Source of the DNA: Paraburkholderia rhizosphaerae
GTDB taxonomy: Bacteria > Pseudomonadota > Gammaproteobacteria > Burkholderiales > Burkholderiaceae
Direction of reading: 5' to 3'
Assembly (NCBI RefSeq): GCF_004366595.1
Contig: NZ_SORE01000037.1
Span: 1 to 55,002, forward strand
DNA: 55,002 nt
Position numbers and translations under genes: made by a program. A model generated the notes under the pieces. That model was not told the DNA's origin. It did not search any database and saw only the letters and a list, made by a program, of their open reading frames with translations. Below are positions 44,544-54,476 of the stretch, piece by piece. Each line of letters begins with the position of its first letter. The stretch's first letter is position 1.

Positions 44544-45551
44544 TTAGCCTGGACGCGTAGGGCGCGTGGCAAGCCAGTTCGATGATTCGGCACGCTGCCA
44601 CGCAAGAAGTCCAGGAATGTAAATCAGCAGGTCGCGAATCCGTCTCGCGCCCGCGAGCGCGAGACATGTCGAAGGATCGAGGCCAAGGGCGCCGCCAATC
44701 AGAATGAAGCCACCCTCCTGCACACCCAGGCCGCCGGGCACGAAAAACGCCGCGCTGCTCACCGCCTGGATCAGCGATTCGATGACCACCGCTTCGACGA
44801 GGCTGACCCGCGCACCGAGAAAGTAGAGCGCGAGCCAGATTTCCAGCGAAGTCAGCACGCATTGAAGCGGCTGCCAGAAGAACAGGTAACGCAACACGAC
44901 ACCTCGCCGACGCCAGATCAGCTTGATCGTCTGATCGATTTGCGCCGATCGCCCGATCAGCGCGGCGAGCTTGCCGCTAGTTATCCGGTTGAGCACGCGC
45001 GTGATCCGTTCGAACGGACTCGCATGCTGAACCAGAGCGAACAGCACCAGTAGCGGCGCGAGGAGCGCCACCCCCCACGCCAGTTGACCGGCGAACCGCG
45101 CCGCGCCAGATTGCGCATTGGTGAGCAGAAAACCGATCCCGAACATCGTGAAAAGCAAATGGCTGATCACTGTCAACTGCATATCGACGATCAGGCTGGC
45201 TGCGGCAGTCGACGACCGTACGCCTCGCAGCCGCAGCATCCGGAATGAGACCACCTCGCCGCCGACGCGCGCGACCGGCAGCATGCAATTTACCGATTCG
45301 CGTACCCACACCAGATGCAGCATCGTCAGCATGGAGGGACGATGCCCGCGGCGGATCAGTGTGCGCCAATCGATAGCGTTGACGAGCATCGGCAGCACGT
45401 GCACCAGCGCCGCCAGCAACAAGCCGGCGCCAGCAGTTTGCAGCGCGTGGAGCACGGCGGCGGGATTGTCGCGCAAAACGAGCCACAGCGACGCGATCAG
45501 GCCGACGAGCGCCGCGATGCGGCCAAAATGCTTCATCATGCCAGTGCCCAT
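44544..45551 (-). CDS. hpnL: Hopanoid-associated membrane protein HpnL
   Basis: A 335-residue, 8-9 helix protein of the UPF0104 / lysylphosphatidylglycerol-synthase-transmembrane family. Conserved elements are DWRTLIRRGHRP, the VRESVNCMLPVARVGGEVVS loop and FFVPGGLGVQEGGFILIGGA. HpnL is thought to take part in moving or placing hopanoids between membranes. Convergence with hpnJ supports the hopanoid assignment over a general LPG-synthase-like call. Internal Met codons at residues 5 and 6 are alternative starts. Confidence 0.85.
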   Translation of the reverse strand: MGTGMMKHFGRIAALVGLIASLWLVLRDNPAAVLHALQTAGAGLLLAALVHVLPMLVNAIDWRTLIRRGHRPSMLTMLHLVWVRESVNCMLPVARVGGEVVSFRMLRLRGVRSSTAAASLIVDMQLTVISHLLFTMFGIGFLLTNAQSGAARFAGQLAWGVALLAPLLVLFALVQHASPFERITRVLNRITSGKLAALIGRSAQIDQTIKLIWRRRGVVLRYLFFWQPLQCVLTSLEIWLALYFLGARVSLVEAVVIESLIQAVSSAAFFVPGGLGVQEGGFILIGGALGLDPSTCLALAGARRIRDLLIYIPGLLAWQRAESSNWLATRPTRPG

Positions 45552-45773
45552 GAGAGGTGCTGCACAGCGCGGCTCGTGCGCGCAAATCGCTTTTGCTTCA
45601 TCAGCCGATTACCTGTTTGTCCTGAACGGCCGACAACAGGCCGTCACGGTCGACTTCGAAACGCAAGCCGCGCCACGTCACACGAGATGACCCAGAAACT
45701 CGCGACGAATGTCGCAAATCAGACTATATCGCACAGGGGCGACAGCCAGAGTTCGCAATGTCCCTGACGTTGC

Positions 45774-45965
45774 GTGTTCCTGCTGCCGGTCGGTGCCGCG
45801 CACGAACTGTTCCGTTGCGGGGTGACGAACCTCGACATTTACGAGGCGTCCGAGCGCATCGGTGGACGGTTGCGCTCACAACCGGTCGACGGACAGCACA
45901 CCGTTTTCGCACTCGGCGCGATGCGTATTCCGATGTTCCCGCAAGCCACCGGCCCGGCAGCAGCC
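45774..45965 (+). pseudogene. Flavin amine-oxidase remnant
   Basis: The frame reads HELFRCGVTNLDIYEASERI, then GGRLRSQPVDGQHTVFALGA and MRIPMFPQA, a clear piece of the FAD-binding start of flavin amine oxidases related to tryptophan 2-monooxygenase. The GxGxxG loop is corrupted (LPVGAAH) and similarity stops at about 45965. A second unrelated-looking tail (FNFKSAYPQRYTECFTV, stop about 46053) follows in another frame. Neither has a start or a complete domain. The stretch 45552-45773 holds nothing I recognise. Confidence 0.7.
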
Positions 45966-46252
45966 GCTGCACAACCACGATGCCTCGTTTTCCAGCCCCT
46001 TCAATTTCAAGTCAGCCTATCCGCAGCGCTATACCGAATGCTTTACCGTGTGACGAGCGGCGCACTGGCCGTGTCAACAGGCGAGGGGCGCGACAATCCG
46101 CGCCTCCAGCGGCGAGCCAAGCGTCTCCAGAAGACGAAGCAGGGCGCCCAAAAGCCTATCGTTTAATGGGGTGGAATAGATCCCTCGTAGCCCGGAAACC
46201 GACGATTCACGTGGTAACCGCTAGAATTGCGACTTTAGCCCGGAATACACGA

Positions 46253-47698
46253 ATGCCTTTTGCCTCGCTTGGCCTGATCGATCCCTTGCTGCGTAATGTG
46301 CACGATCTCAATTACCAGAGGCCTACACCAGTGCAGGCCAAGGCGATTCCTGCTGTGCTGAGTGGCAAGGACGTCATGGCGGCCGCACAGACCGGCACAG
46401 GCAAAACGGCAGGTTTTGCGTTACCGCTGTTGCAACGGCTTGTGCAACACGGCCCCGCGGTGTCCAGCAACCGCGCGCGTGTTCTGGTACTGGTGCCCAC
46501 GCGTGAGCTGGCCGAACAAGTGCTGCAAAGCTTTATCAAATATGGCAAAGGCCTCGACTTGCGCTTTCTTGCCGCCTACGGCGGTGTGAGTATCAACCCG
46601 CAGATGATGACGTTGCGCAAAGGCGTGGACGTGCTCGTTGCCACGCCGGGCCGTTTGCTAGATCTCAATCGCCAGAACGCCGTACAGTTTGATCAGGTAC
46701 AGACGCTGGTGCTGGATGAAGCCGACCGCATGCTGGATCTGGGCTTTGCGCGCGAACTCAACACCGTCTTTGCTGCCTTACCCGATCGGCGCCAGACCCT
46801 GCTGTTCTCCGCGACGTTTACCGATGATATCCGCGCGATGGCGGCTGGTGTTTTACGATCCCCGGTCAATATCAGCGTCAGCCCGCCCAATGGCACGGCC
46901 AGCAAGATCAAGCAGTGGGTGGTGCCGGTGGATAAAAGGAACAAGCCAGACCTCTTCATGCATCTTGTGGCTGAGAACAACTGGGAGCACGCGCTTGTGT
47001 TTGTCAAAACCCGCAATGGCGTAGATTACCTGGCGGCCATGCTGGATGAAGCGGGTTATGCGGTCGACACCATCCACGGCGATAAACCGCAACCCGCGCG
47101 CCTGCGTGCGCTGGAGCGCTTCAAGACGGGTGAAGTACAAATGCTGGTAGCCACCGACGTGGCTGCGCGTGGGCTGGATATCGACGACCTACCGCTGGTG
47201 ATCAACGTTGATCTGCCGATCGTGGCGCAAGACTATGTGCACCGTATTGGCCGTACCGGCCGCGCGGGCGCCAGCGGCGTGGCGGTGTCCCTGGTGTGTG
47301 CCGACGAAGCGCCGCAACTGGCCGCGATTGAAGCGCTGATCCGGCGAACGCTGCCCCGTGAAGAACAGCCGGGTTTTGAAGCCGAACACCGCGTGCCGCA
47401 AACTAGCGCGACGGGCGAGATCATCAAGAAACCTAAGAAACCGAAGAAGCCTAAAGTGCCGCACGCTGCGCCGAACCCCTTGCCGGTGCTCAGCAAAAAA
47501 CCGCGCTCGCAAGACGGTGAAAATAGAAGCAAGCCTGCGGCGCAACACGCTGTGGCCGCGGGTAAAGGCACGAGCTTTTCCAGCGGTAGCCCATTCAGCG
47601 TGCAAAAGCCACGCAGCAAGCCCGCCAGCAAGCCAACTGCGGGTTCACGTAGGCCGACTGGCAAACCCGCTGGTGGCCGCGGCAGAAGCGAACCCTGA
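46253..47698 (+). CDS. DEAD-box RNA helicase (RhlE-like)
   Basis: A 481-residue helicase; ATG 46253 gives MPFASLGLIDPLLRNVHDLN, and the longer upstream open frame is remnant DNA. All motifs are present: Q-motif (YQRPTPVQAKAIP), I (AQTGTGKT), Ia (PTRELAEQ), II (DEAD), III (SAT), IV-V (TDVAARGLDI) and VI (HRIGRTGR). The C-terminal 95 residues are Lys/Pro/Ser-rich and basic, typical of RhlE RNA-binding tails. It unwinds RNA in ribosome assembly, decay and cold response. Codon use looks less GC-biased (many GAT, TTT, CAA) than in flanking genes, which suggests transfer from another beta-proteobacterium. Confidence 0.93.
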   Translation: MPFASLGLIDPLLRNVHDLNYQRPTPVQAKAIPAVLSGKDVMAAAQTGTGKTAGFALPLLQRLVQHGPAVSSNRARVLVLVPTRELAEQVLQSFIKYGKGLDLRFLAAYGGVSINPQMMTLRKGVDVLVATPGRLLDLNRQNAVQFDQVQTLVLDEADRMLDLGFARELNTVFAALPDRRQTLLFSATFTDDIRAMAAGVLRSPVNISVSPPNGTASKIKQWVVPVDKRNKPDLFMHLVAENNWEHALVFVKTRNGVDYLAAMLDEAGYAVDTIHGDKPQPARLRALERFKTGEVQMLVATDVAARGLDIDDLPLVINVDLPIVAQDYVHRIGRTGRAGASGVAVSLVCADEAPQLAAIEALIRRTLPREEQPGFEAEHRVPQTSATGEIIKKPKKPKKPKVPHAAPNPLPVLSKKPRSQDGENRSKPAAQHAVAAGKGTSFSSGSPFSVQKPRSKPASKPTAGSRRPTGKPAGGRGRSEP

Positions 47699-47868
47699 TC
47701 TTTGGGGATGAGTAACGCAAGTCCCGAAACAGGCCGGCTGTCCGCTTCTCGCACGAAACCGTCATTTGATCGGTTCATCACGAACTACCGCTGCGGGTCG
47801 TCAAGTGCGCATTGCCTGGACCTCGTAACGGCGTGCACCGTCGCGGGTTCCGACGATCAGCGAAACGG

Positions 47869-48159
47869 ATGCTTCACGAGGCCGGCACGCAGATGGGACA
47901 TCTGGGTGCAAAGACTCGGGAGCTTATCGCCCTCGCGGTCGCCGTCACGAACCGATGCGATAGCTGCATCGCGAAACATGCCAAAAAAGCCACGGACCTG
48001 AGAGTCACGGAAGCGGAAATGGCAGAATCACTCGGCGTCGCGGTTGCTATGAACGCGGGAGCGGCGCTCGCATATCTGGTTGTGCAATGGACGCGTGCCG
48101 AGACCTGTCGGGAAACGAGTGATCGCTTTCGACGACGCGGCTGCCTGGCAGCAGTCTGA
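47869..48159 (+). pseudogene. Truncated AhpD-like carboxymuconolactone decarboxylase
   Basis: The core LGAKTRELIALAVAVTNRCD followed by SCIAKHAKKATDL and EAEMAESLGVAVAMNAGAAL matches AhpD/CMD-family proteins, including the catalytic C-x-x-C-x-x-x-H (CDSCIAKH). The usual N-terminal helices of about 30-40 residues are missing and the middle is about five residues short. The C-terminal tail is unrelated Arg-rich sequence. An ATG at 47869 could still start a short protein, but it looks degraded. Confidence 0.55.
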
Positions 48160-48426
48160 TGATGCTGGATGCATCGGACTGCAGCCGGCCTCGTGGTATC
48201 ACCGGAGGCGACCGCTTGCTGGTCTATAGAAGTCCGAGGCCGCCGCCGCGCGCAACCGCTTGTCATAACGGACCCACTGCCGGCCGACGCATAAAGTTAT
48301 TTGATTGTTTTGTCGATAGAACAGCGGGAAGTTGCCCCTCGCGCTGACCCGGCGCACATGCCAAAACCGGCTCAACAGAAAAAGAACCGGTCGAACGAGA
48401 CTGATGCAAAAAACAAGAGATAGCCG

Positions 48427-50526
48427 ATGACTGGTGTCTACAACCCGCTGCTGGTCTGCCTTTCGTTAGTCGTCGCATTCCTTGCCTCTTACACGGCCGT
48501 CGAACTGTCTGGTGGCCTGAATGCGCTCGCGAGCACAAAACGGAAGCCGCTATGGCTCGTCGGTGGCGCACTATCCATGGGCGTCGGCATCTGGTCGATG
48601 CACTTCATCGGCATGCTCGCTTTCTCGCTCCCGATCGCCGTCGGCTACGATTTCCCCACCACCGCAGCATCGCTCTTTCTTGCGATCAGTGTGTCGCTGA
48701 TCGCGCTTGCTACCGCGAGCCGAGGCGCGCTTTCGCGCACGCGTCTTTGCGTCGCCGGGACGATCATGGGGGGCGGCGTGGCTGCGATGCACTTCACCGG
48801 CATGCACGCGATGCAAATGTTCCCGGAAATCGAGTACACAGATTGGAAAGTCATGCTCTCGGTGGGCGTGGCGATCGCCGCCTCGATAGCGGCGCTCTGG
48901 CTTGCCTTCACGCTGCGCATGCCAGATGTGGAGAATCTCGTCATCAAGCGGCTCGGCGCGGCTTGCATCATGGCGCTCGCGATCACCGGCATGCACTATC
49001 TGGGCATGAGCGCAGCGAACTTCGCCGCTGGCAGCATTTGCCTCTCGGGCGATAAGCTTGATGCGAACTGGCTTGCGCTCGTCGTCACGGCGACATCATT
49101 CGTCATGCTGGTCGGCACGCTTGCCTTGCTCGGCTTCCACACGAGCAGTCTATCCATCTCGCTTAAGCGCGCGAACCGCCAACTGCATTATCTGGGTACG
49201 CATGACGCATTGACGAATCTCCCCAACCGCCAGCAGCTTTCGTTGCGTATCGCGCAGTCGGTTGCGGAATGCTCTCGCACGGAATCGCTGTTTGCTGTGA
49301 TTTTCATCGACCTCGACGGTTTCAAGTCGATCAACGATTCGCTCGGCCACGGCGTGGGCGACGACTTGCTGCAAGTGTGCGCCGAACGTCTGCGCCAGAA
49401 TTTGCGTCCAACCGACATGGTTGCCCGGCTCGGTGGCGATGAATTCGTAATCGTGCTCGCGGATCGGGTCGCGGCATCGTCCGCTGAAGCGGTCGCCAAT
49501 GACGTGCTGCGACGACTGAGCGAAGAGATCGTCGTCAACGAATTGCCGCTACGTGTTGGTGCGAGTATCGGCATCGCGTTTTACCCTCGTGACGGCAGCA
49601 ATGCCGACGAACTTCTGCATAGCGCGGACGCCGCGATGTACAACGCGAAGCAGAACGGGCGCAATACATTTCGTGTATTCGAGCCTCAAATGAATCACAC
49701 GGCGCTCAGGTCGCTGACCCTGCAACGCGATCTGCATCGTGCGTTGAGCGATGGCGAACTGAGCGTGTCGTTCCAGCCGAAGTTCAGTGTCGTATCGCAA
49801 TCGGTGACGGGCGTCGAGGCGCTGATTCGCTGGCATCATCCGGATCTCGGAGAGATCCCGCCGCTCGAATTCATCCCTATTGCGGAACGCGCGGGCCTCA
49901 TCGTTGAGATCGGCGATTGGGTGCTTCGCGAGGTCTGTCGCAACATCGCTATATGGGACACGCACGGGCTCCCTGCGATTTCTGTCGCGGTGAATCTTTC
50001 TCCGGTCCAGTTCAACGTACCAGACCTGATAGCCCGGATCGACGCGCTGATCGGCGCAGCCGGTGTCGATCCGAGCCGCTTGATGTTCGAAATCACGGAG
50101 ACGACCGCAATGCAGAGCATCGAGAGGACGAGCAGTACGATCGAAGCCCTGCAGTCGCGCGGTTATACCATCGCCATGGACGACTTTGGCACCGGATATT
50201 CGAGTCTCGGTTATCTGCAGCGCTTCAGGTTCGACCAGATCAAGATTGACGGGGCATTTACGCGTGATCTCGATACTGGCGGCCAGCGCAGCAGCGCATT
50301 ACTCTCCGCTATTGTGACACTCGCGCGCGCGTTGCAGATCGATGTCGTCGCGGAGGGCGTCGAGTCGGAGTCGCAAGTCCGCACGCTCAGCGGCCTTTGC
50401 TGCGATCAGATGCAGGGCTTCCTGTTGAGTCGGCCGTTGCCTGCCGCCGAATGTCTTGAATTCCTGCGTCGTGCCGCCGACCGGATCGTCGCGACTGCCG
50501 GTCCCCCCGCCACGTTCGTAGGGTAA
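48427..50526 (+). CDS. MHYT-GGDEF-EAL cyclic di-GMP protein
   Basis: A 699-residue protein. The N-terminal MHYT sensor (about 1-240, seven helices) has three metal motifs MHFIGM, MHFTGM and MHYLGM. The GGDEF domain is canonical (G336-G340) with an RxxD inhibitory site five residues before it (RPTD). The EAL domain is also canonical (E464-A465-L466) with DDFGTGYSSL, KID and VAEGVES. Both synthesis and breakdown of c-di-GMP are possible. MHYT domains are thought to sense O2, CO or NO through copper. A single-gene unit. Confidence 0.95.
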   Translation: MTGVYNPLLVCLSLVVAFLASYTAVELSGGLNALASTKRKPLWLVGGALSMGVGIWSMHFIGMLAFSLPIAVGYDFPTTAASLFLAISVSLIALATASRGALSRTRLCVAGTIMGGGVAAMHFTGMHAMQMFPEIEYTDWKVMLSVGVAIAASIAALWLAFTLRMPDVENLVIKRLGAACIMALAITGMHYLGMSAANFAAGSICLSGDKLDANWLALVVTATSFVMLVGTLALLGFHTSSLSISLKRANRQLHYLGTHDALTNLPNRQQLSLRIAQSVAECSRTESLFAVIFIDLDGFKSINDSLGHGVGDDLLQVCAERLRQNLRPTDMVARLGGDEFVIVLADRVAASSAEAVANDVLRRLSEEIVVNELPLRVGASIGIAFYPRDGSNADELLHSADAAMYNAKQNGRNTFRVFEPQMNHTALRSLTLQRDLHRALSDGELSVSFQPKFSVVSQSVTGVEALIRWHHPDLGEIPPLEFIPIAERAGLIVEIGDWVLREVCRNIAIWDTHGLPAISVAVNLSPVQFNVPDLIARIDALIGAAGVDPSRLMFEITETTAMQSIERTSSTIEALQSRGYTIAMDDFGTGYSSLGYLQRFRFDQIKIDGAFTRDLDTGGQRSSALLSAIVTLARALQIDVVAEGVESESQVRTLSGLCCDQMQGFLLSRPLPAAECLEFLRRAADRIVATAGPPATFVG

Positions 50527-50702
50527 GGTGGGCGACTTGGTCATCCGGAACAGGCGGCGCTATTGTCGCTCGCGAGGTCGGTAGCGAGCGGTAGGGCAGA
50601 ATACGATTGCACACCTTAAAACAGGGTTAGGCGGAAGCGGCCTGCCGGCTTCGGTCGCCAGGACCGAGGTGCTAGCGAGACAACTTTATTGCAGGAAGAC
50701 TG

Positions 50703-51347
50703 ATGAAGAAAGGGAAGACAAAACTTACCCGCCATGATGCTGAGCGCCTCTTCGAGGGGTTGCCCGGCGGGAACGTAAAAGTATCGCGCCGCCCCGAGAA
50801 TCCATTCGAAGCAGGAGCGTTCGACGTGGTCGAGCGCGTCGACGACGAAACGAAACTCTGGAAAGACAACCTCATTACGCTTCCGAAGGCGATCGCGTTG
50901 CCTGCTGGCTACGAGTCGGTGTCTCACATGCGCGAGGCAATGGTCCGGGCATGGCGCGTGAAGTGGATCAGAGAAACTGAAAACGAGGTTGTCACTGAAT
51001 TCCCGGAAGGATGGAAAGCCGTTCGCCCGGAAAGCGGACCCATCGAGCTGCGCGATCCGTCCGGCGTGGTCCGCGCGTTGTACGGATGGGCTGCAGATGC
51101 TGAACTCAAGATTCTGCCGCGGTATCTGGTCGAATCACAGGCGAACAGTTCGAGCGGATTAGGCAGCCTGCTTGTCCGTGATCGTGGCAACGGTCGAATT
51201 CTTGAGCGGTCATCGATCTGGTCCGCTCAGACCGGTACAAATCATCCAGATTGGAGCAGGCTGTCGGCGTGGCTTAACTTACGCTATCCACAGCATTGTG
51301 ATCCGTTGCGATACTGGGAAGATTGCGAGGAGAACATCCGGAGTTGA
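50703..51347 (+). CDS. Unrecognised 214-residue protein
   Basis: A soluble, charged protein starting MKKGKTKLTRHDAERLFEGL after an AGGAAG site. I do not recognise the family. There is no signal peptide or membrane segment. Trp-rich patches occur at about 84-105 (RAWRVKWIRETENEV) and at the C-terminus (NHPDWSRLSAWLNLRYPQHC). Composition is less GC-rich than neighbours. It looks like a real single gene, possibly recently acquired. Confidence 0.65.
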   Translation: MKKGKTKLTRHDAERLFEGLPGGNVKVSRRPENPFEAGAFDVVERVDDETKLWKDNLITLPKAIALPAGYESVSHMREAMVRAWRVKWIRETENEVVTEFPEGWKAVRPESGPIELRDPSGVVRALYGWAADAELKILPRYLVESQANSSSGLGSLLVRDRGNGRILERSSIWSAQTGTNHPDWSRLSAWLNLRYPQHCDPLRYWEDCEENIRS

Positions 51348-52064
51348 TTTACTTTGGAAGGCGTTGTTCCTGAGGCAAATTAATCAGGCAGCTGAGGGAA
51401 TCGAATGCAGGGGTCTATGCCTCGTTGCCGCTTCCACGATCGACCTGTCTAGCGACGTCGGAGTCGGTCAAAGCAAGTCAGCGAAGCGGTGTTATCGACG
51501 ACCGTCAGCGGTGACCGGACTGGTGGGTTCGGCCAGAGGAGTAAACCGCTCGCGCGGTAAGGGGCGGCGGCCAGCGGTAGCTGCAATGGAGAGGAAACCG
51601 ACTCTGTTGTCAGCCACCTTAGCGTCGGCATCAGTCGATGGCGTCAGCCTGCTCGACGGGTAGCGGCTTCGGGACAGCGTACGTCGTCTGGACGCGTGTG
51701 CGACCGGCAATGATCGTGTCGAAACTGATCGAATGGTTTCCCGCACACGTGAACCGGTTACTGCGGTGGCTGGCGTGGCAGGTTGCCGCGCCGCACATAA
51801 TCTTCGAGGTCCACTCACGACATGCCGGATCGCGATAAGCGGCAGGCCTCTGAGGTCGGTGTCGGGAATCCCGGGGATCTGATCGATGTAATTGGAGGAC
51901 GATGACAACGTCTGGAAGGGGTGGCGGGGTCGAACACCTGGCGACGGCGAGGCGCTTCCTGCCGTCCGTGAGGCGCTTACGGCGTGCCGTCATGCCGGGT
52001 AGTAGCATTAGCTCCGTAGTTCGTCCGGCCAGCGTGGCGGACTTCCGCCATAGGACGATTGTTC
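51348..52064. other. Long stretch without a recognisable gene
   Basis: About 715 bp. Overlapping open frames on both strands (60-163 codons) lack ribosome sites and family resemblance. It may be decayed coding DNA. The promoter of the sensor kinase is expected in the last 100 bp. Confidence 0.5.
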
Positions 52065-54476
52065 ATGTTACGGCGTCGCTTAATTATCTCCGCGGCCGCG
52101 GTCGCAATTGTCTTAAGCCTTGTGCTGACCGGCTTGGGCATATGGGGAGGCACAGTCATTGTCTCGCTTATGTCCGAGCGTCTTCTGCGTGAAGTGACGC
52201 AGAGCGTGCATCGTGAACTCAATCATTTCGTCGGCAGCACCGAAAGAGCTGTCACCCGATTAAGCAATGAGCTTGTCCAACGAAATGTGCCGCTCGGCGA
52301 CCCGCAAGCCGTCGCGAGGGAACTGTACGCATCCTTGAATAAGGGCGCCGATGGCGACTGGTTGTTCTTCGGTAACGAATCCGGCGGGCTGGTGTCCGCA
52401 GGAACGCTGACAGACCACAGTACCGTCTTCCTGATGACGGATGACTTCCGGGCCGGTGTGATACGGGAATTTGAAGCGTTGCCAGCTGGTAGGGTCGGAA
52501 AGTTACGTAAATCGGGGGATACGGTCGATTTTCGTGGAAAGGTCTGGTACCAGCGGGCGAAAGAGACGCGTAAACGGCAATGGACCGGTGTCTATATGGG
52601 TGCCATCGAGCCTGTCCTAGGCATGTCACTGGCAGCCCCTGTCTTCGACAAAGACGGCAATTTTGTCGGCGTATGTGGGACGGATGTCCTGTTAACTCAG
52701 CTTTCAGAATTCCTGCAAACACTCGAGGTCAGTCAAAACGGGCGGGTCTTCATCATCGATGCCTCCGGACAACTTGTCGGCGCGTCGGGAGGCGTGTCAC
52801 CCATCACCTTTGACTCGGATGGCAAACAGAAGCGCGTGCGCGCCCCCGACGCTGCCGATCCGATCGTTCGTGAAACAGCCGGCTTTCTCGATCGGCATCC
52901 CGAGCTCACCCATTTATCGGCGCCAGGGCCACGCATATTTTCCTTCAGCGCGCCGAAAATCGGGCGCGTCTACGCGGCTGTCGATCATATTCAAATACCG
53001 GTTGACTGGATCGTCGTTTCAGCGCTGCCGGCGTCAGATTTTCTGGGCCCGGTGTATCGTGCCGCCTCCCTGTCTATCGGCATCGGCTCCGTTCTCGTCG
53101 TTTTCCTCGTCGTCGTCGGCTCCCTCGTGGTCAAACGTATTCTGCGGCCCCTTGGCACTCTGACGCAGACCGCGCAAGCGGTCGCCCGAGGCGAATGGGG
53201 GGACATCCCGGAGATACGGCGAAATGACGAGATCGGGCTGCTCGCGCGGGCCTTCACGCTGATGACTGTCCGCCTCAAGGAGACGCTGGAAGGTTTGCGC
53301 CGCAGCGAGGCCAAGCTGGAAGACGCTCAGCGCGTCGCGCACGTCGGATACTGGGAACGCAATCTCGACACGAAAACCGTAACGTGGTCCGACGAAACTT
53401 ATCGCATCTTCGGGATCACTCCCGGTGCCGACCCGCTCACGCCTGCCACCATCCTGGATCGGATACACCCGGAGGATCGGCCAAAGTGGATCAATGCGGT
53501 GGCAAAGGCAATCGATGGCACCTGCCTCTATGACATCGAGTATCGCGTTATTCGGCCCACCGGCGAAGTGCGTATTGTCAGCAGTCGGGGCGACCTGAAG
53601 CGCGATGAGACGGGCGCTGCCCGAAGCTTGTTCGGTACAGTGCAGGACGTCTCCGAACAAAGACGCGCCGAAGGGGCGCTGCGTGACATGCAAACGGAGC
53701 TGGCACACGCGAACCGCGTTGCGACAATGGGGCAACTCACGGCCTCGATTGCGCATGAAGTGAAGCAGCCGATTAGCGCGGCGGCGGTCAATGCCGCGGC
53801 GGCCTTGCGCTGGCTCGATGCGCAACCGGCCAATTTGCAGCAGGTGAGGCAGGCGCTTGATCGCATCGTCAATGATGCGATGCGAGCCGGCGATATTATC
53901 GGCCGGATTCGTGAGCTGATCGCGAAAGTACCGCCGCACAAGGATGAGGTGGACATCAACGACGCGATGCGTGAAGTCATTGAGCTCACGCGTGCGGAAG
54001 CCGCAAAGCAGGGAGTCTCGGTGCATGTGGAGCTGGGCAAGGACTTGCCTCGAGTCTACGGAGATCGCGTGCAACTGCAGCAGGTGATGCTTAATTTGAT
54101 CATCAACGCGATCGAGGCGATGAGCGCAACAGACAAAGCGCCGCGCGACTTGCTGATTAGCACGGGCCTGGATTCGACGCAGAGCGTGTTGATCGCCGTC
54201 GCGGACTCCGGTCCGGGACTACCGTCAGACGCGATCGAACAAATCTTCGATCCGTTCTATACCACCAAGGCCAGCGGTTTAGGCATGGGTTTGTCGATTT
54301 GCCACTCGATCGTCGAGGCACATGGCGGCCGGATAACGGCAAGATCCAATGTATTTTGCGGCGCTGTGTTTGAGCTTGCCCTCCCTGTGCATCCGTGCAG
54401 CACAATTGGACCTGACGCGGCGGATGTAAGGTCCAATGAAGGGTTGAGACCGCAAAAACAAAAGGGCCATGATTGA
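52065..54476 (+). CDS. Hybrid-sensing histidine kinase (dCache-HAMP-PAS, NtrB-like core)
   Basis: An 803-residue kinase; ATG 52065 follows TAGGACG. Two membrane helices (about 5-30 and 337-358) enclose a large double-Cache-like periplasmic domain. A HAMP linker and a PAS domain (about 425-545; GYWERNLDTKTVTWSDETYR) follow, then the H-box IAHEVKQPISAA with H564 and the ATPase domain with DSGPGLPS and GLGMGLSIC. The HEVKQP form is shared with NtrB/DctB/FixL-type kinases, so a NarL- or NtrC-type partner is expected; none lies within the remaining 500 bp. The ligand is unknown. Confidence 0.93.
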   Translation: MLRRRLIISAAAVAIVLSLVLTGLGIWGGTVIVSLMSERLLREVTQSVHRELNHFVGSTERAVTRLSNELVQRNVPLGDPQAVARELYASLNKGADGDWLFFGNESGGLVSAGTLTDHSTVFLMTDDFRAGVIREFEALPAGRVGKLRKSGDTVDFRGKVWYQRAKETRKRQWTGVYMGAIEPVLGMSLAAPVFDKDGNFVGVCGTDVLLTQLSEFLQTLEVSQNGRVFIIDASGQLVGASGGVSPITFDSDGKQKRVRAPDAADPIVRETAGFLDRHPELTHLSAPGPRIFSFSAPKIGRVYAAVDHIQIPVDWIVVSALPASDFLGPVYRAASLSIGIGSVLVVFLVVVGSLVVKRILRPLGTLTQTAQAVARGEWGDIPEIRRNDEIGLLARAFTLMTVRLKETLEGLRRSEAKLEDAQRVAHVGYWERNLDTKTVTWSDETYRIFGITPGADPLTPATILDRIHPEDRPKWINAVAKAIDGTCLYDIEYRVIRPTGEVRIVSSRGDLKRDETGAARSLFGTVQDVSEQRRAEGALRDMQTELAHANRVATMGQLTASIAHEVKQPISAAAVNAAAALRWLDAQPANLQQVRQALDRIVNDAMRAGDIIGRIRELIAKVPPHKDEVDINDAMREVIELTRAEAAKQGVSVHVELGKDLPRVYGDRVQLQQVMLNLIINAIEAMSATDKAPRDLLISTGLDSTQSVLIAVADSGPGLPSDAIEQIFDPFYTTKASGLGMGLSICHSIVEAHGGRITARSNVFCGAVFELALPVHPCSTIGPDAADVRSNEGLRPQKQKGHD

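Noticed and set aside
45758..46252. An N-terminal extension of about 165 residues on the DEAD-box helicase.
   Set aside because: The extension is out-of-frame reading of an amine-oxidase remnant; the helicase Q-motif begins right after ATG 46253.
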